64,000 nt of DNA from Capsicum annuum. Its lineage: Eukaryota; Streptophyta; Magnoliopsida; Solanales; Solanaceae. Positions within the stretch are counted from its first letter, which is position 1, and every line of letters starts with the position of its first letter. The position numbers and the translations under genes are program-made. The stretch is taken from contig NC_061114.1 of the NCBI RefSeq assembly GCF_002878395.1, positions 168,614,883 to 168,678,882 of the forward strand, written 5' to 3'. Shown piece after piece: positions 1-10,728 of this stretch. The notes below the pieces were generated by a model. That model saw only the letters and a list, made by a program, of their open reading frames with translations, ran no database searches and was not told the DNA's origin.

Positions 1-1126
1 TATATGAATGTGTATGAGTGGTTAGAGTCCCTCACTTAAATGGATGTGTTTATGGTTAGAATCCCTTATTTGATGATATGTGAATATGTTTAAAGTCCCA
101 TCCCTAATAAGAGATGCTTGAGTCTATAAGTGTGGAAGGTTGGAATCCTCCATTGCATATATGATGAATGAGTCTTTCCAAAGTGTTGATAGGACTTTCC
201 CTATTGGTTAGCATGTGGTATGTCTATATGTATGGATAAGGTTGTTATTGTGATTGGATATGATATATATTGACTTGCTTTTTAATGATGCTTCTATTTT
301 ATCATTATCCTTGAGATATATACTATCGTTTCAACTGATAAACATCTTTGGATGCTTTGTATCCACGCGATATAGGCGCTGGAGCATCATCTTCTCGTCC
401 TATGCAGTGATTAGGTAACTAAAGCGGTTCATACATTTACTATGGAGTGGTTATCTTCCTTATTTTTAAAGACATTCATTCTTGGTCTCCTTTCTTTAGA
501 CTTAGTCTCATTTTGACATGGTTTGGCGATTGTTGGTGGCTTATCCCGAAATATATATTTCTAAACATCGATTTATATAGAGGTATTGTGGATGACTGTA
601 GACTTGGGTATATTGGATAGGGTGTTTATATTTATGAAATTGTTAGAATTTGTTAAGTTACAACTTATAGTATTGTTTCCGCTATCCTACTATGCGGTTG
701 GGATTTACCCAACCCTTGTGATTGATATGATGATTGTGATGGGTTATCAGGGAGACCTTCAATTCATGTGGGCATGAGGTGTCCATACAACAAGGCCCAA
801 TTTTGGAGCATGTTATAGATCTTCCATATATTAGCATACCTATACAAGAAGTTCGACTAGCACTCTCTCCCCAATCAATCATAGTAACTGGTTGTAATAG
901 AGCTGACTGTCTACTATCTATGTCATGCCTTTGTAGGTGAATATGAGAGAGAGGCCGTAAGTGAATTTACTCCTTCTCCAACTTCTAGAAAACACATTTT
1001 GAGCAGGTTGATAGAGAGATTGCCACTCACATCTCTCTCATTTCTCGTGATTGCGCTACAATTTACTAGAGTATTCCTTTACTAAGACTACGACATTGAA
1101 GAAGCAAGCTCACTCTCATTCCAGAT

Positions 1127-1174
1127 TCTCTCTCTCTCTCTCTCTCTCTCTTTCTATATATATATATATATATA
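1127..1174. repeat. (TC)n then (TA)n microsatellite
   Basis: A TC dinucleotide run from 1127 to about 1152 passes directly into a TA run to 1174. It lies in AT-rich non-coding DNA. The short open frames crossing it owe their Ser-Leu and Tyr-Ile repeats to it. Confidence 0.95.
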
Positions 1175-1390
1175 AAAATACGCACTCATATACATATACA
1201 TATTTTGTAACAACAACTTCCTTGGTGGGTTTAGTATGCCCTTGATAACATACACTGGGTCTCTTTCGGCAGAGGGAGCTGAATCTAAATAGCCCATGGA
1301 TTCCTTTAGGATGGATCGTGCTCATAGTTCAGGTTAAATCTTTAAACTCTCATGTACATGGCCCTTTAATCTATCCCGACATCATAATTA

Positions 1391-1420
1391 TATATGTGTG
1401 TGTGTGTATACATATATATA
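1391..1420. repeat. (TG)n and (TA)n microsatellite
   Basis: A TG run of about 14 bases is flanked on both sides by TA repeats. It is non-coding. Confidence 0.85.
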
Positions 1421-1795
1421 CTCAACAAATGTTCATGAGAATGTTTGTTGAGTTGTTGTGAAGTGGTTTTCCTCCATTCTTTGGAAGTCCTTGCCATTTT
1501 ATAATTCATTCTTTATTGTCTTAGTACTGTTGGATTTATTTTTTTGTCATAGTCAGGGGCATGTGCTAACTTAGTTGTTATTCTTGTTTTAGAGACTATT
1601 GTGGACAAGTGTGGATTGGTTGTTTTTCTGACTCTTAGTTTTCATTTGAGTCATCTATTTATTTTTTTTACTATCTTGTCTTGGCTTCCGCTTTATTGTT
1701 ATTATTGTGCTCTTTAGGTTTGACTAAAGAGGTGTTCTTCGGTCATGATAGGCTTGAGATATCCGTCATGGCGAAGCCGTGGTTCGAGTTGTGAT

Positions 1796-2290
1796 AATAT
1801 GCTATCCTACTAAAATGATATTTCCAACTCCATGGAACTAAAAATATCTCTAATGGGGGTCATTTCGATATATTGTGGATCCCACGAACATTATTCTATT
1901 TTAGCCAAATTTCGCCCAATAGGCCAAAATGAGTCTAAAAACGTTGGAACCTAAACCAAAGGCACTCCTAACCTAAACTCTATGTTTGGGAGCTAATTGA
2001 ATTGTTGGAATTCTGATATATGGCCTTTACTCAAAGTTTTGACCAAAGTCAAACTTCTCAATTTTAAAAGCTCCAAAATTATTAAATTAACTTAAAACCC
2101 AAATAAACTATCTAATAATAGAACTGACGGTCCCAATAAGTTATAAATGTGTTGTAGCCCTTTGAGAAAACATGAAACATAGAAAATGTGTGAAAATTAA
2201 GGAAATGACCTAGTGATCTTTACCTGGTACTTAATAGTATTTAAAAAAAAAAAAATTAAAATCAACATGTAAGGAATCTATATCTATAAT
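1796..2290. other. Intergenic DNA, no gene seen
   Basis: AT-rich sequence with no coding signal. It holds a 13-base A run at 2243-2255. The 'tttgaccaaagtcaaac' stretch near 2037 resembles segments common in nightshade-family LTRs, so this may be another LTR scrap, but no boundaries are visible. Confidence 0.5.
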
Positions 2291-2310
2291 CTACAACAAC
2301 AGCAACAACA
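2291..2310 (-). repeat. TTG-rich 3' tail of the RTE LINE
   Basis: On the minus strand the element ends in a short run of TTG-type triplets instead of poly(A). RTE elements characteristically end in such short simple repeats. It fixes the orientation and the 3' end of the element. Confidence 0.8.
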
Positions 2311-2659
2311 TCAGACCTAGTGTATTTCCACAAACTGAGGTCTGGGGAGGGTAAAATATACGTATTCCATACCACTTCCTCCGAAGAGGTAAAGAGATTT
2401 TTTTCGATAGACCCCCGGCTCAAGAATGAGAATAGTAGACCAAGGCCGTAATGAAATAAGAGACATGATGGATAATATAAAACGAAATACGAGATAAGAA
2501 ACAATAATAATAAATATCAAAGAATTCCGAAATAAGAGAAAATATGAGCAATGTGCAATAAATATAAGAAAATGGATACTCACCTAGTAGTGACATACTC
2601 TCACAATACCGTGACACCCACTACACCCAAACTCTCCTAACCCCTAGCCATAATATGCA

Positions 2660-4845
2660 CACTCACACTAGCCCTACCCTGATCCACGACCTCCACACCT
2701 TCCTATCTAGGGTCATGTCCTCATTAAGTTGAAGCTACTCCATGCCATGCCTAATGACCTCCCTATAGTTTTTCTTTGGCCTACCTCTACTCCTTCAGAA
2801 TCCATCCAAAGCTAGCCCCTCATACCTATGAACATGGGCATCCGTACTCCTCCTCATCACATGACCAAACCATCTCAACTTGCCTTCTCGCATCTTGTCC
2901 TCCTCCAAAGGCACTCCCACCTTCTCCCGGATAGTCTTATTCCTAACTTTATCCCATTTAGTAAGACCACACATCCAACACAATATTATCATTTTATCCA
3001 CCTTCAATCTTTCGATATTGGATTTCTTGACTGGCCAACACTCCGCTCCATACAGAATGATCGGATGAACTGTCACTCTATAGAATTTGCCTTTAACCTT
3101 AAGGGGCACCTTCTTATCATAGCCTCCACTTCTTGCCATTCTCCTGAATCATAGACCTAAGATACTTAAAACTATGCTTCTTCCAAAAATCTTGAGATCC
3201 CAACCTCACCACCACATCGTGCTCCTGACTTAAGTTACTAAACTTGCATTCTAAATACTCCGTCTTGGACCTACTCAACATGAACCACTTAGATTTAAGG
3301 TTTTGCCTCCAAACCTCAAATTTCTCATTCACACCTCTTGAGACTCATCAATTAGAACTACATCATCCATAAATAACATATACCACGACACCTCACCTTG
3401 AATACTCCATGCCAATGCGTCCATCACCAATGCAAACAATAACCGGCTTAGGGTCGAACCCTAGTGCAAACTTGTCTCAGCTGGAAAATTCCCTGAGTCT
3501 CCTCCTGTCATCCTCACCCGAGTCTTCCCTTCACCGTACATGTCCTTAATAGCTCTGATGTATGCCACCAGAACTTCTCTCTCCTTCAGGCATCTCCAAA
3601 GAACCTCCCTAGGGACTTTGTGATATACATTCTCCAGATCGATAAACACCATGTGCAAAACCCTCTTTCTTTCCCTACACTGCTTCACTAATCTTCTTAC
3701 TAGGTAGATTTCCTCTATTGTCAAACAACTAGGCATAAAACTAAATTGATTCTCAGAAATGGGCATGACCCTCCTTAATCTCCGCTAAACCACCCTCTCC
3801 CAAATCTTTATAGAGTGACTCAACAGCTTAATATCCCTATAGTTGTTGCACCTCTGAATGTCACCCTTGTTCTTATATAACGGAATCATCATACTCTATC
3901 TCCAAGCCTCAGGCACTCTCGCAGTCTTAAAAATAGTGTTGAACAAATCAGTCAACTACCTTAAACCTGCCCCCCAGCATACTTCCAAAAATCTACCAAA
4001 ATCTCATCAGGCCTCGTCGCCCTACTCCTCTGCATCCTACGAATAGCCTCTCTGAGCTCCTTAACCTTAAAACATCTAAAATAACTGAAGTCACAGCTCA
4101 CCTTCGATCATTCTAAATCTCATAACACAATTCCTCTATCACCCTCCTCGTTTAAAAGTCTATGAAAATACTCCTGTCATCTCTTCTTAATGTGAACATT
4201 CTCAACAAAAACTCTATCGTCCTCTCCATTAATGAACTTCACTTGATCGAGTTCTCGACCCTTCCTCTCCCTAGCCTTAGCAAGCCTATACGACCTTTTT
4301 TTTCCCACCTTTCTCCTCTAACCCTGCATACAAGCTCTCAAACGCTACTGTCTTAGCAGCCATAACTGCTAACTTAGCTTTTTTCCTTGCTACTTTGTAG
4401 ACCTCCCTATTTACCTACTTCTTCTTTTCATCCTTAATCTCAATCAACTTAACATATGCCCCCTTCTCTATCTCCACTTTCTTCCTAACTTTATCATTCC
4501 ACTACCAGTCCCTCCTATGTCATTTTTCCAGATCCCTTGACACCCCCAACACCTCTCTAGCCGTCTCCCCGATGTAGCTGGACGCCTTGTCCCACATAAC
4601 ATCCATGTCCCTTATACACTCCCACACCCTTATTTCCATCACCTTCTCCCCTATCTCCAGTGCACTAACTGACGTCAAGCTACCCACTTAATTCTGGGTC
4701 GACCCACTTCGGCCCTACTCATTTTGCTCTTCTTGATACTCAAGTCGATCGCCAGAAGTCTGTGCTGGGTCAAAAGTTGCTCATTCGGAATGACTTTACA
4801 ATCCTTACAAACAACTCTATCCCCCTTCCTAAGCAACAGAAAGTC
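2660..4845 (-). pseudogene. RTE reverse-transcriptase open reading frame, degenerate
   Basis: Reading leftward on the minus strand, fragments in order are: the end of the endonuclease domain (about 4845-4690, 'IDFLLLRKGDR'-like); reverse transcriptase with 'ENQFSFMPS' and 'VFIDLENVYHKVPREVLW' (3766-3570); the catalytic box '[12 protein letters not shown]' (about 3374-3339); the '[10 protein letters not shown]' and '[10 protein letters not shown]' blocks (3300-2990); the '[10 protein letters not shown]' block (about 2860); and a basic 'GRPKK' motif (about 2780). These blocks mark the plant RTE family. The box has the catalytic Asp pair but Met where FADD normally has Ala. Stops and frameshifts between blocks (for example around 3460, 3340 and 3140) show that no full protein is made. 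The N-terminal endonuclease is missing. Confidence 0.85.
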
Positions 4846-4850
4846 AATTT

Positions 4851-5303
4851 GTAATATATTAAAAGTTTGAAGGGCTTTAGAAATGTCGTTCGAACTTTTT
4901 TTCCTTCATTAAAAATAATTATTTAGAGAAAATCATCGTTTCTTTATTTTTTTTCTAATATTTAATAGTTGAAAATTAATTAAACATATTTATGGTAAAA
5001 CTTTACCTAATTAGAAGTCATCAGAATTGATGACAACTAATATTTTTTCAATTTGTTTATGAATTCTAAATCAACTAGATTTGAATTGAACAAGATTTGA
5101 AATGTCTATAAAGCTACATCTACATCTACAATATATTAAAACCACTAACCACTTGGAACTTCTGATGACAAAATATGTATATGTTTATAATAAAATATAT
5201 ATTTTAAACTTTTTGCACTTCATTTAAAACTTTCATATAAGATAAAATCATCTAATTTTAAGTAATAAAAAATTACACGTGCGAGGCACGTGCAGCTAAC
5301 TAG
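4851..5303 (+). mobile_element. Candidate non-autonomous Helitron
   Basis: The right end has the full signature of a plant Helitron 3' terminus: a perfect 7-bp inverted repeat (CACGTGC 5276-5282 and GCACGTG 5286-5292, 3-nt loop), then a short spacer and CTAG at 5300-5303 followed by T. The left end is uncertain. A 'taatatattaaaag' motif at about 4851 abuts the LINE, and a second 'tctacaatatattaaaa' at about 5128 resembles the TC-starting 5' end of such elements, giving a length of about 450 or 175 bp. No Rep/helicase coding is present, so it would depend on an autonomous element. The family signature is established knowledge; the left boundary is inference. Confidence 0.6.
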
Positions 5304-6160
5304 TATATTCTAATAAAGGAAATTTATACAAAATGGCCGCTCGGTTATTTTATTTACAGCAAAATTGGATAATGGTCATTCATTACTTGGGCACTATCAT
5401 TTTTTCGTTGTGCTAGGCTTAGAAAACTATTGTTTTCCTTTTGGCCAACTATATTTTTTCACAAAAAAAATCATTGTTTTTTAAATTTTTTTGCTGCTTC
5501 CTCGTTCTTTGTAAAAGAAAAAATTGTCACTCTGTTTTTAAAATCTTTTTTGTTCTTCTAATGGTTTTATTGTTTACCAAAAAAATATTTATGTTGTTTA
5601 TAATTTTAGTTATTAGGTTAGATACATGATAGTCAAGTAAATAGGGCTATTGATATATTACATATATATTACCTAATTATTTATATAATATTTAGAGACA
5701 TTTGTATATCATTTATATGGTTTCGGTATACGTTTATAAATAATTTATGTAACACTGATATAATACGTAACTTCTATACAATTTTGATACATTGTCAAAC
5801 TATTTACACATCATATATACATGTTCATACCATATTTATACAATACTGATACGTGTTTATGCACTATTTATAAGACATCAATACATTAAATATGCACTAC
5901 ATAACTATTTAGATCATATCGACACATTGCATATATGTTTTATATACAACATTCAAGAATTTATATATGAGATTAATAAAATTATTAGTTACTGAAAAAA
6001 GGGAAATTTAGCGATTGTTTTTTTTTGTACTTTTTTGCAATATTTATTGTTATTGAAACATAATTATATTTGTTGAGAATTAATTATTTTATTATATATG
6101 TTTGAAATTATCCCTTTTAATGATCTTAAAAAAAATTATACACATATATACATGTAAGGA
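5304..6160. repeat. AT-rich intergenic DNA with degenerate TATACA/GATACA repeats
   Basis: No gene is seen. Between about 5636 and 5960 variants of 'atttatacaatactgatac' recur at irregular spacing of roughly 30-45 bases. The flanks contain long T and A runs. Such arrays can be subterminal repeats of a DNA transposon, but I see no convincing terminal inverted repeats. Confidence 0.5.
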
Positions 6161-6344
6161 ATATATTTAATGTTTAATGGATTTTATTTTTACACTAATA
6201 ATCCTAGCTATTACTAAAGAAAATCTCCTTAGGAATTTCCGCCTAAATATTTGTCTCTCTGTAATTATAAATTCACTACACGTTCTTCACTTGTCTTTAA
6301 CACTTTTTTGTTTTTTCTACTTCAATACTTTTTTCGCTTCAGAG

Positions 6345-7149
6345 GTATGCACAACATCTTTTCACTTTTGCCTCTTCATTACTTTTGATGTTTTTTTGAA
6401 TAAAACTTCTGAAGAGTTTGCATTTGATTTATCAAATGTCTCGTATGCTCTTTTTTTTTTTTTTTTATGTTTTTGATTGATTGATACACATTGATTGATT
6501 TTTTAAGTCTAATGATTTTGAGCTTTTGATCTCTACTATTGCTGTAATATCTTTTTGCTAGTTGTTGAATTTACAACATGCTTTTCGTTAATCAAATTAT
6601 TTCTTTTATTATTATTGCATCGAATCAAGATGAAGAACAATATTTTTTAAAAAGAATTGTGGTCTTTCCTTGATTTGATGTTTTCTTTCTTCATTGATTG
6701 ATTTTGTATATTTAATGATATTAGTTTATTTATTTTACTATTGTTCCTTCTTTTGATATTCTTTAACTGGTGACACCTTCCTACAAGATTTGATATTTTT
6801 TTAAAACAATTGTAGTTTGTGATTACCTTTTTGTTTATGATATTTCATTTTTCTATTACATCACATATAAAATAAAAGAAATATATTTTTTTCTTATTTA
6901 TTGTTATTGTTTGTAATTTCTCCTCTTTTAAGTGGTTTAAAATATGCACAGGATATTTTTTTTTAATGATATCCTTTTTTAGGCATCAATTCATAACTTT
7001 GGAGATCTATTTGTTAATTGAGTTGATCCTATATCAAGATAAATCCTTTTTTAATCTTTGTCTTGTGTGCTTTACTTTTTAATATTAAACTTCATTGACT
7101 TATATATTTTGAAATATTGTCATGTGTGGTTCTTTGTTCTTTTCTGTAG
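6345..7149 (+). other. Possible 5' UTR intron upstream of the RMA-like pseudogene
   Basis: An AGAG|GTATGC donor at 6345 and a pyrimidine-rich TTCTTTTCTGTAG acceptor ending at 7149 would define an 805-base AT-rich intron. The interval is T-rich, as plant introns are. The acceptor lies 13 bases before the likely start codon at 7163. A leader exon would lie upstream of 6345. This is inference from splice-like sequences only. The 99-residue open frame overlapping the donor (6177-6476) is Phe/Leu-rich and resembles no protein I know. Confidence 0.3.
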
Positions 7150-7162
7150 TAAGTATATAGAG

Positions 7163-7723
7163 ATGAATAGTGTGAACCAAGAACAATCGAAACCCTTATC
7201 ACTTGGTCTGCTTATAGAGTCTTTGTTTCTCACAGTTAGGGAGCTTGAGGATTTTACTATACAGCGTAGTCAGGCTCAGAGCACTATATTTGATAATGGA
7301 AATGTATTTGATGTCAATAAGGATAGTGAAATACAAGATGAGACCACGGAGGTCAAAGATGGTGGAGGTGGTTTTTCTGACTGCAACATATGCTTGGATC
7401 TAGCAGTAGAACATATCTTGACTTGTTGTGGTCACCTATATTATTGACCATGCTTTTACCGATTACCTTATTTGGGGTCAACTACAAGGGTATGCCCTGT
7501 CTGCAGAGGTGAAGATGCAGATACAAATATAAATCCCATTTATGGTAGACAAAACAAAAGAAAATTGGATTCTAGCTTGATAATACCACCACGACCAAAA
7601 GCACGCCGAGTAGAGAGTGCTAGACAATTACTTGGCTTGGACTCCGCTCTTCTCTTGTGCTTCTATAGTAGAAACATTTTAAAATATTTACAATGTGTCA
7701 AAATTATCCTTGAATTTTGTTAG
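7163..7723 (+). pseudogene. RMA-type RING-finger E3 ubiquitin ligase, broken
   Basis: RMA/RNF5-class ligases are small ER-membrane-anchored E3 enzymes with an N-terminal C3HC4 RING and a C-terminal membrane anchor. From the ATG at 7163 the frame encodes an acidic, Gly-rich leader, then the RING start 'CNICLD', 'LTCCGHL', 'PC', 'VCPVCRGE', the diagnostic 'INPIYGR', and 'IPPRPKARRVESARQ' typical of this family. Two lesions sit side by side in the RING. The metal-ligand Cys of the usual 'HLFCWPC' is Tyr (TAT, 7442-7444), and the next codon, normally Trp, is a TGA stop (7445-7447). The frame continues unshifted to 7723. The C-terminal membrane segment of the family is not recognisable after residue ~155. 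Any product would lack half the RING. Family assignment is strong; its state as a pseudogene follows from the stop. Confidence 0.8.
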
Positions 7724-8360
7724 AAGTTTGTATGTACAGAATATATAGCTTTGTTTGGGTCTGTAGATTTATTATCATGGTGAAAATTTCTTAATAAGCT
7801 ATTTTAAGATAATCAACTGCAAAAGACAAATTGAGTATTTGTCGGAATCGGGCATTTCCTCTATTTATTAGTGAATATACCAGAAAAAAATTGATGTCAT
7901 TCCATTTTAAGAAAACTCATTTATGCCAGCTTTTATGTAGTTTTCATAGTTTACAATATTTTGACACTTTATTTATGTTCAGGGAAGACACTTAGTTTAT
8001 GTCACTTATGTTCTTGCTGGAAAATATATTTTGACTAATTTTAATTTCTTTAATAATTTTGCAGTGTGAATTTTCTATCATATTTTGTTTCATATACAGT
8101 CATTGACAAGTAGAGGATTTGTCCGATTAATATGTGATCCACTTTAAAGTGATCTCATATATTTATTTTCTTACATATAAGTACAAATTTCCCTTTTTGT
8201 TCTTTATTCTGAAAAAAATAATTAGCTAAATTGTTGTTTTTTACTCTTAGAAGTGCTTGATGATGTTATATTGCATTACTCATTTTCATTTTTTCTAAAC
8301 ACATGATTGAATGAAGGATTCTCTAACTTACTCTCAATATTCATTTTGGCACTCCTTCTC
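7724..8360. other. Intergenic DNA, no gene seen
   Basis: AT-rich sequence downstream of the RMA-like pseudogene. It may include its former 3' UTR (an AATAAG hexamer lies near 7791). No coding signal and no clear repeat is seen before the LTR of element C. Confidence 0.5.
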
Positions 8361-10289
8361 TTGAATTTCAAATTTTTTAAAATTTTATTTTCTACCTCTT
8401 TCTTACTTAGCAATGCTTTCTTGAGCTAAATTATGAAAAGCGATGATAATAAGACAATTATGAAGTGTTTTGGAATTTTCAATATGTGCTTAAGGTCATT
8501 TTGGGACCTCCAAACTAGTGACTCTCAACGATAATAGTATGCCAGCCTTTGGGCCTACCACGATGAGGGCACACTACACCCTTGGAGTGGCGTACTAAAG
8601 GTGTGCCACGCCCAAGGGTGCAGAAATATTATTTTCATTCTTTTTATTTGAGGATCAAAGAATTTTTGGTCTTTTTCCTATTAAATAACTTTTCAATCAT
8701 ATAAAACGTAATTCTCACTCTCATAAATCCAATTATCTAATCCATCTTCTCTAATAAACCCTCAGAAAAAGGAGTTTCTTATCCAAAATTAAGGCTTTTA
8801 AGGTTTTAATTTAATTTTTCCTCCAGAATTCATCAAGTTCGGGTATGTGGGGTTTGAACAAGGATAACCTTTTAGCCTTGTGACAATAAGTTGGGTTTTT
8901 ATTAGGAATTTGAGATTCTTATAACTAGGATTAACACCCATTTTTCTTATGCTTGATTTTATCATTTTCATCTTGAGTTGTACTTTATTTTGCACATATT
9001 TTCATACTTATTCAAGTTTCATCTACTAAAGTTATCTTGAGCATTTATTTTTGACAATTTGATACAAAGTTTTCATGAGTTGATAAAAGATTTCAATTTG
9101 AGCGTTGAGTATGTAGTTTACAAGAAGTTCAAGTTTACTAATTTGAGTTTCAAAATCATTACATTATTATCATAATTTCAGTTTTATGTGAGATTTTAGA
9201 CAATCTATGAAGTTCACATAAGAAACTAAGAATTTGAGATAGAAATAGTGGCATATTTTTTTTGAAATTATCAGCTTTGATACCTATTTTGAGGTGAACT
9301 TCATAGATATAGTACAAGAAATAGTATATTTTGGGAGTAGTATCTATAACCTAGAGAGGAATATGGTTTTAGTGCATCCTATTTCTCTGAAATTGTGTGC
9401 CACCATAGGTTATTTTAGCTTGTCCTAATGAGCATGTTAGTTATATTCTTCGGCTTGTCAAACCGAACATGCTTAGGTGATCTCCATAGTTAGCGTTTAA
9501 ACCCTAGAAAGTTATATTAGGCTATTGCAATTAGGATTTGATTCATCATGCTCATGGATGGAGGCTTGAGTCATTGAAGTCCATGTTACTCCCATAGTTT
9601 GTGTCGGTTATGAGAATCTCCCTCCAAAAAAGAATAGTTTAGAAACTAAGTAGAATAACTCATAGTTGTTGTTCAGATATAGTTTTATGAGTTATTCCTT
9701 ATGAGATTTCCAATTTTAGTCTTACTTATGATCAAGATGTGTATTTTTACACTTATCTTGCATAACTTGAAAATATGGTCAACTTCAGTTTGCTAATTTC
9801 ATTCACCCCACTAACTCATTACATTCTAACAGTATTGACCATATATATGTCTGTATAGCTACATTGTTTTATAATATAGGTACCAGTTGTAGCCCACAAT
9901 ATCATGGCTAGGCAGTTCACAACTTCCACCCCATAAGTGATGAGTTCTCCTTTTTCAGGGACTCCAGTTAGTTTATAGATTCATTATTTTTTTTATTTAG
10001 TCATATTGATTAAGGATATTTGGGGGCCATGCCCTAGCTACCGATAATCAATATTAGTATGCATTTCATAGATAGTCAATCACAGTTAAATTATTCAGTT
10101 TCAATTTCCTTATGTATAACTTCTGTTGTATTGAACAAGTTTAGCTAAAGATATATTTCCCCCTGATTATTTCTAGTTTTATGTATTTAATTTAGTTGCT
10201 CATGAATTTTGTCAGTATCATGTTAGCTTTGGATCACTTGTGATTTTAAGCATCATGTGAAGTCTTGTGGGTAGTCTAGGGGTTCTACA
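8361..10289 (+). repeat. 5' LTR of element C
   Basis: The start is set by alignment with the 3' copy at 28040 (TGTGAAACTCC there, decayed here). The end at 'gggttctaca' is followed within six bases by a decayed initiator-tRNA primer-binding site. The middle contains 'gtatgtggggtttgaacaag' (about 8841), which is also found in the LTRs of element A. Confidence 0.7.
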
Positions 10290-10728
10290 AAACATGGTAT
10301 TAACGCACAGAGTTCTATTGTCCTAGGGTTTCTATGATGTCGTGTCTAGTAGAGTATTGTGGAATGGTACAATGACATCTGTACTTTTCTTTAGGAAGCG
10401 AAGAGGAATTTAAGTAGTTTTTCCCTTTTTTATACTCTAGATCATGCAGTAAAGTTGTTCTCTTAGAAAATTCTATCGATTTGTGCGTTACTCAAAAATC
10501 CTCCAACTATGACTTATACTTGAGTTAATGTAAGTAGAAAATTCCAATTCCACCTGAGATAATGCTCTTAGATTTATATTAGTAACTTCAAAAATTAAAC
10601 AAAGGGCTTGAGAGGAGCCTATTAGTGTGTTTAATGTACTTTAATTTGAAAGCTTATGCCCGTATCCTCATGAATTGTACAGTTAAGACATAATATGGCT
10701 TGTATTAAGATTTCTTGTTAGCCCTTCA
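10290..10728 (+). other. Element C primer-binding site and internal leader
   Basis: TGGTATTAACGC at 10295-10306 matches 9 of 12 bases of the initiator-Met tRNA complement TGGTATCAGAGC. The following 'tgtgtctagtagag' and 'tgtacttttcttt' segments match the start of the internal region of element A (52890-52960). There is no reading frame. The piece ends where element B is inserted. Confidence 0.65.

Larger units (their letters stand above)
1..1795. repeat. AT-rich repeat-derived DNA, possible end of an old gypsy LTR
   Basis: No coding region is convincing here; the short open frames lack any recognisable motif. The last 70 bases (about 1725-1795) read like the end of a nightshade-family gypsy LTR, where a 'ggcttgagat-cccgtcatggc' stretch is followed by a terminal 'gagttgtgata', a decayed form of the common 'ggtcgtgaca' end. 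No primer-binding site follows. This is recognition from memory of such LTR ends and is weak. Confidence 0.3.
2291..4850 (-). mobile_element. RTE-type LINE (non-LTR retrotransposon), 5'-truncated
   Basis: Read on the minus strand, this is the 3' part of a plant RTE-clade element. It starts near 4850 in the last part of the endonuclease domain, runs through reverse transcriptase and the C-terminal region, and ends with the untranslated tail typical of nightshade RTEs: a 'ccgggggtctatcg' segment, a 'taccctccccagacctca' segment and a terminal TTG-rich repeat at 2291-2310. 5' truncation is the usual result of target-primed reverse transcription that stops early. I could not see a clear target-site duplication. 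The 5' junction also touches the Helitron-like sequence to its right, so truncation by later insertion is possible. Confidence 0.85.

Noticed and set aside
1051..1325. Overlapping open frames on both strands rich in Ser-Leu and Tyr-Ile
   Set aside because: Generated by the TC and TA microsatellites.
2828..3154. Plus-strand open frame of 108 residues
   Set aside because: It is the antisense of the RTE reverse-transcriptase coding sequence, which has clear family motifs on the minus strand.
6177..6476. 99-residue open frame upstream of the RMA-like locus
   Set aside because: Low-complexity Phe/Leu-rich translation in T-rich DNA, no known motif, and it overlaps a plausible splice donor; more likely leader and intron.
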